A stretch of DNA of 18,709 bases, taken from assembly GCA_001275005.1 (NCBI GenBank), contig JWZX01002552.1:1-18709 (forward strand), in the 5' to 3' direction. How positions within the stretch are numbered: position 1 is the first letter of the stretch; each line of letters opens with the position of its first letter. The DNA is from Chrysochromulina tobinii (taxonomy: Eukaryota; Haptophyta; Prymnesiales; Chrysochromulinaceae). The position numbers and the translations under genes were made by a program. The notes beneath the pieces were generated by a model. The model had not been told where the DNA came from and did no database searches. It worked only from the letters and a program-made list of their open reading frames with translations. This document shows positions 9,400 through 17,756 of the stretch, piece after piece.

Positions 9400-9548
9400 T
9401 GGCAACTCCTGCGCGGCGTCTCCACAGAACAGTGAAGAAAGCGAGCCACAGAGCAGTGAAACTCGTGACGCGTGTCCCTCCGCGCGTGCACGACGTTGAA
9501 CTTATAAATCATTATTTTTTGTATTTCTAGAATGCATGCGCTCGCAAA
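9400..9548 (-). promoter_or_regulatory. 149-nt spacer: NEMF 3' end and SWR1-fusion promoter/5' leader
   Basis: Only 149 nt separate the NEMF stop from the ATG of the remodeler on the same strand. The spacer holds the only AT-rich patch nearby (9499-9532). Read on the minus strand, this includes AATAATG and TTATAAG, the latter about 100 nt before the ATG, possible poly(A) and TATA-like elements. No exact AATAAA is seen on the minus strand. Function is inferred from position. Confidence 0.5.
9422..9460. repeat. 15-bp direct repeat in the SWR1-fusion leader
   Basis: CCACAGAACAGTGAA at 9422-9436 recurs as CCACAGAGCAGTGAA at 9446-9460, with one mismatch and a 24-bp period. On the coding strand the unit reads TTCACTGYTCTGTGG. 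It sits 23-61 nt upstream of the ATG, so it may be a 5'UTR or core-promoter element. Confidence 0.8.
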
Positions 9549-12500
9549 CTAAGACTCCAAAGGCTCTTTCGGATTGGCCCGCTCCTTGGCGGCTTCCTTG
9601 GCGCGGGCCTTAGCGTCCCTCTTCTGTGCTTGCAGCATCTTGCCCGCAGCGGCCACCTTGACCGAGCCAATCATCACGCGCACCAACTCGTCGTCCGGCA
9701 CGGCGCGCATCAAGTCGCGCTCCCGGCCAGAGGCGGCGGACGCGCTGAGCAGCCCCACAGCCTGCTTAGCCGCCTTACCGCGCTTCTGGTTGCCCGGGGT
9801 GAGCTTGATCTTGTACCGGTAGCCCGTGAGCACAGCGTAGGGGGCGCACACAGGGATCGCAAAGAGGAGAGTGTCCTCGTCCTTAGGGTGCGCGGTGAGC
9901 GTGTCTTGTGCCACGACGAGCGCCCGCCGGTCCTCTGGCAGCGCGCCCATCGACGGCTCCTCGAGCAGTGAAGCTAGCTCGCCGAACGTCTCGACCGCAT
10001 CGACCTCCTCATCGTCCGCCGCTTCGTCCGCCGCCAGAGCCCCCTCGGTCAAACTCCGACCGGTGCGCTGCTTCGACAGGGCCTTCTCGCGCTCGAGCTG
10101 CCGCTGCTGCTTCTCCTTCTGCCGCCGGGCCTTAGCCTCCGCCTCCGCACGCTGCTTCTCCGCCTGCGCGTACTTCTCCTCGACCGCGAGCTGCTTCTTA
10201 CTCTTGCCTGCGCTGCCGAGCAGGTCGAGCGCAAGTTGGGTGTCCTCCTCGTCCTGGTCGGCGTACTTGGCCTTCATCTTCTTGAGCTTGCCGTGCTTGC
10301 CGCGCGCCAGCTGCTGCCGCGTCTCCTCGGCCGCCACCGCTGCCTTGCCGTTATTCTTCTGCGCTCCTCGGTCCCCCTTGGGTGCTGGTGGCGGCGGCTC
10401 GTTGGCTCTCGGGACATCGCTTGGAGCTTCGTCAGCTTCGTCAGCCATCGATCCCCCACTCCCCTTGCCGCCGTCGACCAGTTTCCCCTTCTTGGCCTGC
10501 CGCCGCTGCTTGGCCGTGAGCCGATGGGCGCCACGCAAGCTCACGCTCGTTGCATCGCTCGCCCCATCGTCAATCCCTTCCTCGTCCGCCATCGCTTCGA
10601 CAGAGTCATTGATGTCGACCACCGCAGGCGCTGCAGCCGAGCTCGCGGCCCTGCTCGCCGAGGGCGCGCTGGGGGTGACGCGGAGGCCTCCAGAGAGACC
10701 CAGTCGCACCACCGTACCATCTGCTGCGCTCCCCTCCTCCTCGTCGTCCTCCTCGTCGTCCTCGCCCGGCCTCCCCCCCTCCTTCCCGTCCTCCGTAATG
10801 GCGCTCGCACCTGCCCCCTCAACCTCGGCAACGTCATCCACCTCGCTCGCCCCCGCAGCCTCATCGGCGCCAGCATCCCGATCGCCTGCACCCCTGCCCT
10901 CCAAAGCGTCCGAATCCTCCTCCCCGTCCTCCTCCTCATCGCCCTCCTCTTCCTCCACCTCAACGTCCTCGGTCGCCTCCTCCTCCCCCTCGGCCTCCGC
11001 GTCCTCACCCTCCCGCACCGCCCCACGCACGCGCCGCTCATCCAAATGCGCCGCCACGTTAGGCAGCGCGACGCGGAAGAGAATCCCCAAGCCCATCAGG
11101 TTCTGCGAGGGCGGCAGGTAGTTACGCTGGCCGAGGACACGGTGCATGCCTGTGGGGAGAAGGCTGCCGTCCCGGTCTTGCTTCGTCACCTCGTGCGCTG
11201 GTGCCCACCACGCCGATGTGACTGCGCGGGAGGTCCATGCGTCCGAACGGCACATGACAGCGTCGCCCGCCTGTGCAAGCGTGAGCTGTGGCACCGTCTC
11301 AAGCCCCGCGCCGCACTTGACGACGCAAACGGGTGCCCCCTGCACGTCCGCGTGCACGTACGTGTCCTTGGCGCGCAAGTGGCGGCGCACGAGCATATCG
11401 GTCTGCTGGAGGTCCTTCGCGAGGAGCACAAGCAGATTCTCGGACGAGATGAACCAGTCGAACTTCTCCCACCAAAACGGCGTGCGAACCTGCCGGATGC
11501 ACGTTTGCACCTTCATCGAGGCCACCGCGTGCGCTGCCTTCTTCTCCGCCTGCCTGACCACCTGCTCGGCCGCTTGGCCGGTCTTGGCGGTCTTGACCGC
11601 TGCCGCCTTGCGCTGCGTGTAGTATGAGCGCGCGTTGGCGAGCGCCGAGAGGGTGATGTCGAGCTTGACGGCGGTCGCGGGCCTCGTGAGCACGTCCTCG
11701 CCTTCGTCGTCTCCCTCCTCGGTGAGCACGAGCGTCACCTGCTTGTGCAGCAGGTCGAGCGAGTGCACCATGCTCGCGAGCTCATCGCCCGCCTTGGCCG
11801 CGTCGGCGATGAGCGTCTGCAGCTCGCCCCAGTCCATGCCACTCGTGACGCCGTTGCGCAGCAGGCTGAGCAGCGTGTCGACCGCGGCCGCGTTCAGCTC
11901 GATAAGCCTCGCCTTCGCCATGTCCTCCTCCTCCTTGGCAACGAGCTCGTTCACGCGAGCCTCCTGCGCCTGACGAATCTTGTCCACCTTTTTCCATGCG
12001 GCGTTCTGCTGCTGCGCCACAGCTGCCTCCATCTTTTGCACCTCGACCTTGGAGAAGTACTCGTCCACGGCCTCGGAAAAGGACGCGAAGCGCACCAGCT
12101 GCCTCGCCGCGTGCTGCGCCAGTTCAAACGGGGCAAACTCGTCGTACGCGATCGCAGCCTCGCCCGCCTCGGGGGAGGCGGTAGCACCGGCGGAGACGGA
12201 GGCCTGGTCGTCGCCGCCAGCGCCAGCGCCCGACGCCGCGCTGCTCTGGGCCTGTTTGAGGACAATGATACCGCCGGGCTGCGCGGCGACGGCCTCGAGC
12301 ATCGTGTTGGCATTTGTGATAGCCGTCTCCAGCCTCCTGAGCAGCGCACCGTCCTTCCAGGGCGATGTATTCATCTTCGTATTCAGCGGGAGCTCGGAGG
12401 AGACGAGCGCATGCTCGGCCATTTCTTTGCCAAGCGGAAGCTGCCTCATCATCAGCTTGATGGCCGTCGTGCCCCCGTCGGCCGCCTGCATCGCCTCGGA

Positions 12501-13007
12501 CAACGCTTCAGCCGAGACGGCAGACGACTCCTGCCGCGGCACGATGGAGTAGGGTTCGCCGACCGTGAGTTTACTCTCCACGTCGAACTTGGAATTCCGA
12601 AGCAGAGTAATGATGATGTGGTCCTTATCCGTAAGCACGATGTTGCCCTTGTCATACAGCTCGACCACGAGGTGGCTCTCAAAGTCGCCCTCCCCGCAGG
12701 TGAGCACGATGACGCGATCGCTGCCCAGCTGCTCGATCTTGTTCACGCGCCGCTGGTTGAGGTGCTTGCGCAATTTGAGCGTGAAAACTGACGGTGTCGG
12801 TTCTTTGTCGCGCGCATACGCGGTCGTGTGCAGCCGGATGCCGCTCTGCACAAGAAGGGTCATTTTGGAGTCTGGCTTGGCGAGCTTCAGGATGTACGTC
12901 TTCGGATCGAGGTCGTACACGTTGATCACGCGGTAGCCGACCATCTCGGACTGGAGCGCGAGCACCATAGCGCGCACGTCGAAAGAGGAGAAGCGGATCT
13001 TGACCAT
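9549..13007 (-). CDS. NEMF: NEMF/Rqc2 ribosome-associated quality control protein
   Basis: This 1,152-residue protein is a full-length NEMF/Rqc2/Tae2 homologue. In known members it binds the 60S subunit with a stalled peptidyl-tRNA, recruits the Listerin/Ltn1 ubiquitin ligase and drives C-terminal tailing of the nascent chain. The N-terminus RFSSFDVRAM (D10) and LGSDRVIVL (D97-R98) match the NFACT-N residues equivalent to yeast Rqc2 D9 and D98-R99, needed for tRNA recognition. A coiled-coil middle follows. NFACT-R spans about 507-645 (WWEKFDWFISSENLLVL, DTYVHADVQGAP, TSAWW, NYLPPSQNLMG). Then comes a long acidic, low-complexity stretch (about 655-800). NFACT-C starts near 1041 (DTLLFAIPVCAPYAVLTGY) and is followed by a basic tail. 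The start fits the family N-terminus, and the frame ends at TAG 9551-9549. It is divergent from the channel gene and tandem to the SWR1 fusion. Confidence 0.97.
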   Translation of the reverse strand: MVKIRFSSFDVRAMVLALQSEMVGYRVINVYDLDPKTYILKLAKPDSKMTLLVQSGIRLHTTAYARDKEPTPSVFTLKLRKHLNQRRVNKIEQLGSDRVIVLTCGEGDFESHLVVELYDKGNIVLTDKDHIIITLLRNSKFDVESKLTVGEPYSIVPRQESSAVSAEALSEAMQAADGGTTAIKLMMRQLPLGKEMAEHALVSSELPLNTKMNTSPWKDGALLRRLETAITNANTMLEAVAAQPGGIIVLKQAQSSAASGAGAGGDDQASVSAGATASPEAGEAAIAYDEFAPFELAQHAARQLVRFASFSEAVDEYFSKVEVQKMEAAVAQQQNAAWKKVDKIRQAQEARVNELVAKEEEDMAKARLIELNAAAVDTLLSLLRNGVTSGMDWGELQTLIADAAKAGDELASMVHSLDLLHKQVTLVLTEEGDDEGEDVLTRPATAVKLDITLSALANARSYYTQRKAAAVKTAKTGQAAEQVVRQAEKKAAHAVASMKVQTCIRQVRTPFWWEKFDWFISSENLLVLLAKDLQQTDMLVRRHLRAKDTYVHADVQGAPVCVVKCGAGLETVPQLTLAQAGDAVMCRSDAWTSRAVTSAWWAPAHEVTKQDRDGSLLPTGMHRVLGQRNYLPPSQNLMGLGILFRVALPNVAAHLDERRVRGAVREGEDAEAEGEEEATEDVEVEEEEGDEEEDGEEDSDALEGRGAGDRDAGADEAAGASEVDDVAEVEGAGASAITEDGKEGGRPGEDDEEDDEEEGSAADGTVVRLGLSGGLRVTPSAPSASRAASSAAAPAVVDINDSVEAMADEEGIDDGASDATSVSLRGAHRLTAKQRRQAKKGKLVDGGKGSGGSMADEADEAPSDVPRANEPPPPAPKGDRGAQKNNGKAAVAAEETRQQLARGKHGKLKKMKAKYADQDEEDTQLALDLLGSAGKSKKQLAVEEKYAQAEKQRAEAEAKARRQKEKQQRQLEREKALSKQRTGRSLTEGALAADEAADDEEVDAVETFGELASLLEEPSMGALPEDRRALVVAQDTLTAHPKDEDTLLFAIPVCAPYAVLTGYRYKIKLTPGNQKRGKAAKQAVGLLSASAASGRERDLMRAVPDDELVRVMIGSVKVAAAGKMLQAQKRDAKARAKEAAKERANPKEPLES

Positions 13008-13241
13008 CGCGGCGACGCGCGGGCGTCGACGGGCCGCAGTGTGATGTGCCCTTGTGAACGGAGCAAAAGTTCACAAGCACTAGCGCGCCGTCGTGGGCAT
13101 TCCTTGACTGGAGACATGCGAGCGGTTCACAAATCTGGAAAGCATCACAATACATACTCATTGCATGCAGCCAGTCTTTCTTTGGAATGGAAGAAAGGCG
13201 ACCCGTCTTCGCGGTGGCGCAGGCGCCCGCGCTGGTCGGCG
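13008..13241. promoter_or_regulatory. Divergent promoter region between NEMF and the polycystin-like channel
   Basis: The 234 nt between the two divergent start codons must hold both promoters. No clear TATA box is seen. It contains a perfect inverted repeat (13051-13077) and a further GTTCACAA at 13125-13132, so the octamer TTGTGAAC/GTTCACAA occurs three times. A GCATGC palindrome lies at 13163-13168. Confidence 0.6.
13051..13077. repeat. Perfect 9-bp inverted repeat (candidate operator or binding site)
   Basis: CTTGTGAAC at 13051-13059 pairs exactly with GTTCACAAG at 13069-13077 across a 9-nt spacer. It lies 44-70 nt upstream of the NEMF ATG. It could be a site for a dimeric DNA-binding protein, or a hairpin in a leader transcript. 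There is no T-run or other terminator feature next to it. Confidence 0.75.
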
Positions 13242-16200
13242 ATGGGCACGAAGCACGAGTTATTGACTAAGGCAACAAGTGGAGCCAGCCCCTTGTATCC
13301 TGGTAGTCACGAGGAACTCGAGCTCTTCAAGCAATTGACTCATTCGCAAGTGCTGTACATCAGGTCCAAGCAACTCGAGACCCAACAACAGAAGCTGGAC
13401 ACGGCGAAGCAGCAGAAGGAGATCGTGCTCATGGAGTTCGGCAGAATGGCCGAGAAATTTCACAACGAGCATGCCATCGAGGCTCTCTTACACCTGTCAC
13501 GGACGGGTGCTTCTGTATCGCAGGAGGACGAACGTGGTCTGCGTGAGGCTTTCAAGGAGATCCTCATCGAGGAGCTTGCACGGATCACGAGTGATGCCGT
13601 CGCATCGGAGCCGGAGTACGAGGTAGGCGAGGAGTACGGGGAGCAAGCGGAGGGCGAGGAGGAAGAGGAGGAAGAGGAGGATCTCGAGTTCACCCGGGTG
13701 GCGTCCATCGACTTCTTCTTATCGATTGTGCAAGAACAGCGAGGTGAGTTGCAAGAAGGCCAAGCTGCGACACACTGGGCGAGTGGGCAACCAGGCGAGC
13801 AGCGACACACGCTCAAGTTCCGCACGAACGATGGGCTCACATTTGGCGATCTCAAGGTGCAAGTGTGCCGCTACCTCGGGCTGAATGAGAAGCGGAAGGA
13901 GAGCCTTGAGCTCTATTGCATGGCGAGCATGGAGGCGTGGGATGAGTCGATGGAGGTCAGTGGGGAGCTGGACAAGCTCAAGCGGAGGGCGAACGATACG
14001 AACGAGAGCATGAAGTACATCGATCTCGACCTGCCGATCATCTTTCTCCGTCGATGCACTGCCGAGATGGTCGAGGAGGAGGCGGACGAATCTCAACAAC
14101 GGCCGAGCGTTGCTGAGGCCTTGGAAAAGAAAGCGCAGCAAGCTCTTGCCGACAAGAAGGCGCGCTGCGCACGCCTGCACTTGTTGCGCGAGGAGCGGCT
14201 CAAGGAGCAGCGCACGGAAAGGCTGCGTCGAAGCTCGATGCTCTTCCGCGGCCTGGGCCATCTCGTCCTCGCGGGCATCTGGGGCTCAATGCTCCTCGTG
14301 CAGAGCAACACGAACGGCATCAGCAGCGGCTTCCTGATGACGACCGGTGTGATCAGCGCACTCAACACTGGCTTCTCGTACAACCGGGTCACGCAGACCG
14401 CGCGCACCTCCTCCAACAAGTGCGACGAGGACATCGTGAGAAGACAGGCCTTGGCTCCTGTGTCTGAAGGAGGGCTTGGCTTCGTGGCTTCGAGCAGCTT
14501 GGAGAAGAGCCTGCCTGACCTAGCGCACACTGTCCAGTACGACACGAGTAACCCCACGCTCCTCTGGTGCAGATCCCTCAGCTCGGCGCTCGGCCTCGAA
14601 TGCACCGATCGGTTCGACACACAGTCGCTCTACCGATCCGATTCCGAGAATGTCGAGCTCCATACCATTGGCCGTCTGCATGCGATGAACGACCGCACGA
14701 AGATCGACACCCTCCAAGAGCTCGAGGGGTGGCTGAGGAACGTCTTCGTGCCCACAGTTGCGCCTCGGTGCGACTACGCGGGACGAGAAATCTTGTACAT
14801 GGACTCTTTGCCCGGCTCAATCGGGAGTGAGGGCATGGCAACCAACGTCCTGATCAGCTCGCTGCGCTTCTTCCAGACGCGTTGGCAACCCGATCTCACG
14901 TGCACCCAACCCGGCTTCCCGACTCGGATTGAGAACTCGATCCTGCGCGAACGATACGGGAAATACGCCACCACCGGCGCGCGCCAGGGTGCTTCCATGA
15001 ACCAGACAGTCTTTCAGGAACTGAATGACCGGATCAATGCGAATTCCGAGGATTACAATGCGTGGGTGGGCAACAGGACATCCATAACCCGAGCACATGC
15101 GGACATCCATCACTTGAACTCGACATCCCTCACACCCCGCCAGACGAGGATCTTCCTGCAGTCCCGCACGGTCGCCGCGTGCTATCAGCCATACCACGCG
15201 ACCAGCTACTTTGGCCCGAACGGCACCGATGTACCAGGCTTTAGCTACACCACCATTCCCAGCCCACCCAGCAATCAATCCAACGCGTCATTCACGGTAG
15301 CACTCCGGCTGGCACTCGTACTTCAGATGACGGCGGCGGCAGCAGAGGCGGCGGCAGCAGCGGCTGAATCTACGGCAGCGGCGGTGAGAGCGGCGGCTGG
15401 GGCCGTGTTCAAACCTTATTCTTCTCCAGTCTGCCTCGGCCCGCGTCTCGATACAACTCCAGGCGGCGGCGGGTGCTTTGGCCCGTCCGGTTACATCCGC
15501 GACGTGTATGCGGCGCGTGACTACCGCGCGACGATCGAAGAACTCCTCAACTACGAATGGATCGACGATCACACGTATGTCATGGCGATCCGGATGCAGG
15601 TCGTGAACCCGCAGATCGGTTGCCTGATCGCTGCAGACATCTCCTTCGTGCAGTCTGGCGGTGGCACGGTCAAGTCAGATCTTAAGATGGGTATCGCCTG
15701 CGTTGAGTCGCACGACATCCAGTCAACCACCGATCTCGACAGCCTGTGGTCGGGCGAGTTCCTTCCGCTCTCGAGCATCGGCTCGTGGACCGCTTTCACG
15801 TACTTCGCAGCGTTCTGTTACGGCCTGCTGCTAGTGCGCCGCCAGGTCAAGATGGTCATGAAGAGCCGCTCTGCCTCCAAAGTAAAAACGCAGGAGGCCG
15901 GCGGACACGAGGCGACGCAGGACGAACCTTTGACGATGCTTGCCGCGTTCATCAAGTTCTTGAACGGGCCATATGTGCTCGACACCTTGTGTCTGGTGCT
16001 CCTGTTCACATTATTCGTGTTGCGGCTCCGGTATGCCGCCGTCACACACGCGTTGATGACGGAGCAGCTGCAGCACCGCCGCACTGCCCTTGAGAGCATC
16101 GGCAAGCTCGCCGAAGTCACTGACGTATGGGATCAGGTCCAGGCGCTGAGTAACGTGACGCTACGCGAGGCATCGTTGAGATCTCTGAAATCCTCCGCGG

Positions 16201-17498
16201 GCCTCGGGGGTGTGTGGATCCCTTCAGACGCCCTGGTCAGCGAGAAGATCAACGCCACGCTCTTGTTCGACCAGGAGATCCCGTTCGTCGACATGCACCC
16301 CATCACAGCGTTGTACGAGGACATCACCGGGGTCAGCAGCTTTATCCTGCCGCTGCTCGTGCTCAAGTTCTTCCGCTATTTCCAGTTCCAAAAGCCTCTG
16401 CAGATGCGGTACAATAAGTACGGCCGCACGCTGATCAGCGTGCTCATCTATGTGGTGTTCATCGTCCACTTTATGTTGGCTTTCGTCTTCCTCGGGCAGA
16501 TCATCTTCGGGCCGCACCTCGACGCCTTCGCGTCGGCGACGCAGTGCTTCATCTCGCTCGCGACGCTGCTGGTGGGGAATGCGCTCACAGGCGCGCAGCT
16601 CATCAATCTCGCTCACGGGATGGACGCACAGATGAAGATCATGGCGTACACATTCATCTTCCTGTTCATTGTTCTGCTGTGCATCACCGCGATGTCGATG
16701 CTCATCTCGGTCTTCCACGAGGCGCATGGCGACTCGACGGTCGTGATCATGCGCGAGCAACAGCGGCGCACAAAGGATGCCGCCAAAGCGCTGGAGGAGA
16801 AGGAGATCCTTGAGCAGGACGGGATTGAGAAGGGGAGTGGCCGACAGCGACCTTGGCCGTGGGAATGGTCCAAGAAACCTGACAGGACATCACTCATGGA
16901 CGAGGATGAAAGTGATGGGCGCGCCACTGTTGGCTTCTCCCTCTCGACGGCGCCGGCGCCCAGCTTCGACGCCGAGTCTGCTGGACGCGATGCCAAAACG
17001 GCCTCAAAGCCCGAGCATGAGCCCGAGGTGGAGGATGAGTTCGCCTCGGCAGAGCAGGTGGGGGCGGCGCTCAGGCCGGCGCTCCCTTTACGCAGCAAGC
17101 GCGTGACGTGGACCCAAGTCGGCGGAGGTGCAACAGCTCGGCAGCTCACCGGAGAGACGGTGGTTCTGACGAGTGCGACGGCTCCGGGACGTGCAGAGGA
17201 ATCGTCCAGGTCGATCCGCGAACTCTCCAGACGCGAACGGCTACCCGAGGCTGGCAACGGCGCGGGTGTGGGCGGTCAGGACGCAGTGGCCAAGGGCTTT
17301 CAGAAAACGCAGTCGGTGCCGCGTCAGATGCTCTGGCTCGCGAATCTTATTGGCGACGGGGAGGATACGATGGCAGCGGCCATCATGCAGAAGACCGAGA
17401 CCCAGCGCAAGAGCGTGGCACGCTCCTCCCACGCCGTGCGGCACAACGTCAGTACGCCCAGAGGTCCTCACAGAGGTTTGACACGCACTGAGGTTTGA
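13242..17498 (+). CDS. Polycystin-2-like (TRPP/PKD2 family) cation channel
   Basis: This predicted 1,418-residue channel belongs to the polycystin group of TRP channels, non-selective Ca2+-permeable channels often placed in cilia or ER membranes. The frame is open further upstream (an ATG at 12828 lies inside antisense NEMF). I chose ATG 13242 (GCGATGG) because coherent sequence starts there and it leaves room for a promoter. Layout: cytosolic coiled coil (about 40-75), Glu-rich run (about 130-150), S1 (about 334-362), and a large luminal loop (about 365-845). The loop has several N-glycosylation sequons (NQT, NRT, NST, NGT, NQS, NAS) and an Ala/Glu run near 697-722. Then come S2 (847-866), S3 (910-930), S4 with LKFFRYFQF (about 1031-1050), S5 (1063-1090), pore helix FASATQCFISLATLLVGN, S6 (1133-1161) and a charged C-terminal tail. 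The big S1-S2 loop separates polycystins from other TRP channels. The filter reads VGN, where PKD2 has LGD. Which polycystin subtype it is cannot be told. Confidence 0.88.
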   Translation: MGTKHELLTKATSGASPLYPGSHEELELFKQLTHSQVLYIRSKQLETQQQKLDTAKQQKEIVLMEFGRMAEKFHNEHAIEALLHLSRTGASVSQEDERGLREAFKEILIEELARITSDAVASEPEYEVGEEYGEQAEGEEEEEEEEDLEFTRVASIDFFLSIVQEQRGELQEGQAATHWASGQPGEQRHTLKFRTNDGLTFGDLKVQVCRYLGLNEKRKESLELYCMASMEAWDESMEVSGELDKLKRRANDTNESMKYIDLDLPIIFLRRCTAEMVEEEADESQQRPSVAEALEKKAQQALADKKARCARLHLLREERLKEQRTERLRRSSMLFRGLGHLVLAGIWGSMLLVQSNTNGISSGFLMTTGVISALNTGFSYNRVTQTARTSSNKCDEDIVRRQALAPVSEGGLGFVASSSLEKSLPDLAHTVQYDTSNPTLLWCRSLSSALGLECTDRFDTQSLYRSDSENVELHTIGRLHAMNDRTKIDTLQELEGWLRNVFVPTVAPRCDYAGREILYMDSLPGSIGSEGMATNVLISSLRFFQTRWQPDLTCTQPGFPTRIENSILRERYGKYATTGARQGASMNQTVFQELNDRINANSEDYNAWVGNRTSITRAHADIHHLNSTSLTPRQTRIFLQSRTVAACYQPYHATSYFGPNGTDVPGFSYTTIPSPPSNQSNASFTVALRLALVLQMTAAAAEAAAAAAESTAAAVRAAAGAVFKPYSSPVCLGPRLDTTPGGGGCFGPSGYIRDVYAARDYRATIEELLNYEWIDDHTYVMAIRMQVVNPQIGCLIAADISFVQSGGGTVKSDLKMGIACVESHDIQSTTDLDSLWSGEFLPLSSIGSWTAFTYFAAFCYGLLLVRRQVKMVMKSRSASKVKTQEAGGHEATQDEPLTMLAAFIKFLNGPYVLDTLCLVLLFTLFVLRLRYAAVTHALMTEQLQHRRTALESIGKLAEVTDVWDQVQALSNVTLREASLRSLKSSAGLGGVWIPSDALVSEKINATLLFDQEIPFVDMHPITALYEDITGVSSFILPLLVLKFFRYFQFQKPLQMRYNKYGRTLISVLIYVVFIVHFMLAFVFLGQIIFGPHLDAFASATQCFISLATLLVGNALTGAQLINLAHGMDAQMKIMAYTFIFLFIVLLCITAMSMLISVFHEAHGDSTVVIMREQQRRTKDAAKALEEKEILEQDGIEKGSGRQRPWPWEWSKKPDRTSLMDEDESDGRATVGFSLSTAPAPSFDAESAGRDAKTASKPEHEPEVEDEFASAEQVGAALRPALPLRSKRVTWTQVGGGATARQLTGETVVLTSATAPGRAEESSRSIRELSRRERLPEAGNGAGVGGQDAVAKGFQKTQSVPRQMLWLANLIGDGEDTMAAAIMQKTETQRKSVARSSHAVRHNVSTPRGPHRGLTRTEV
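15330..15407 (+). repeat. Ala/Glu trinucleotide run in the channel's luminal loop
   Basis: GCG/GCA codons with scattered GAG/GAA and GTG give an Ala-rich helix-like insert of about 26 residues (about 697-722) inside the polycystin domain. It lies between sequon-rich and Gly/Pro-rich parts and has no counterpart that I know of in animal PKD2. It is likely a lineage-specific low-complexity insert. Confidence 0.8.
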
Positions 17499-17706
17499 GA
17501 AGACCCCGTGAGAGCTCCGGTTCGCGGTTGTTGAAAGGACTGTGAACGGGATTTCCGACTGGAATTCGAATTGACGGCTGTGAATTTTGAGGCTGTGAAT
17601 ATTAAATGTAATACGTCGCGTGATGGTAGTGTTGTGATTGAATATACAAAATGTTCCGTGTCTGAGAGCGCGGTATGCGTCCTACACTTCGCGAGCAGAG
17701 AATAAG

Positions 17707-17752
17707 CGAGGTGTGAAAATTGTACGAGGTGTGAACGTTCACGAAGTGTGAA
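17707..17752 (+). repeat. Three spaced 11-bp repeats CGAGGTGTGAA with a 12-bp palindrome
   Basis: CGAGGTGTGAA occurs at 17707-17717 and 17725-17735, and CGAAGTGTGAA at 17742-17752, spaced 18 and 17 bp. The last two copies flank the perfect palindrome GTGAACGTTCAC (17731-17742). The block ends at the AATAAA signal. Confidence 0.8.
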
Positions 17753-17756
17753 TAAA
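17751..17756 (+). terminator. Canonical AATAAA poly(A) signal of the channel gene
   Basis: AATAAA lies 253 nt after the channel stop codon on the coding strand, in the AT-rich 3' region. The hexamer is canonical for many eukaryotes, but its use in this lineage is not known. No cleavage site can be placed from sequence alone. Confidence 0.45.

Noticed and set aside
9871-11627. Overlapping plus-strand frames (416 and 463 codons) antisense to NEMF
   Set aside because: Both are shadows of a confidently identified NEMF gene; Ser-rich and Leu/Arg-rich compositions mirror its acidic insert.
12828-13241. Upstream extension of the channel frame to an ATG at 12828
   Set aside because: It would overlap the NEMF 5' coding region antisense and leave no promoter; the extra 138 residues look non-coding, and ATG 13242 has a good context.
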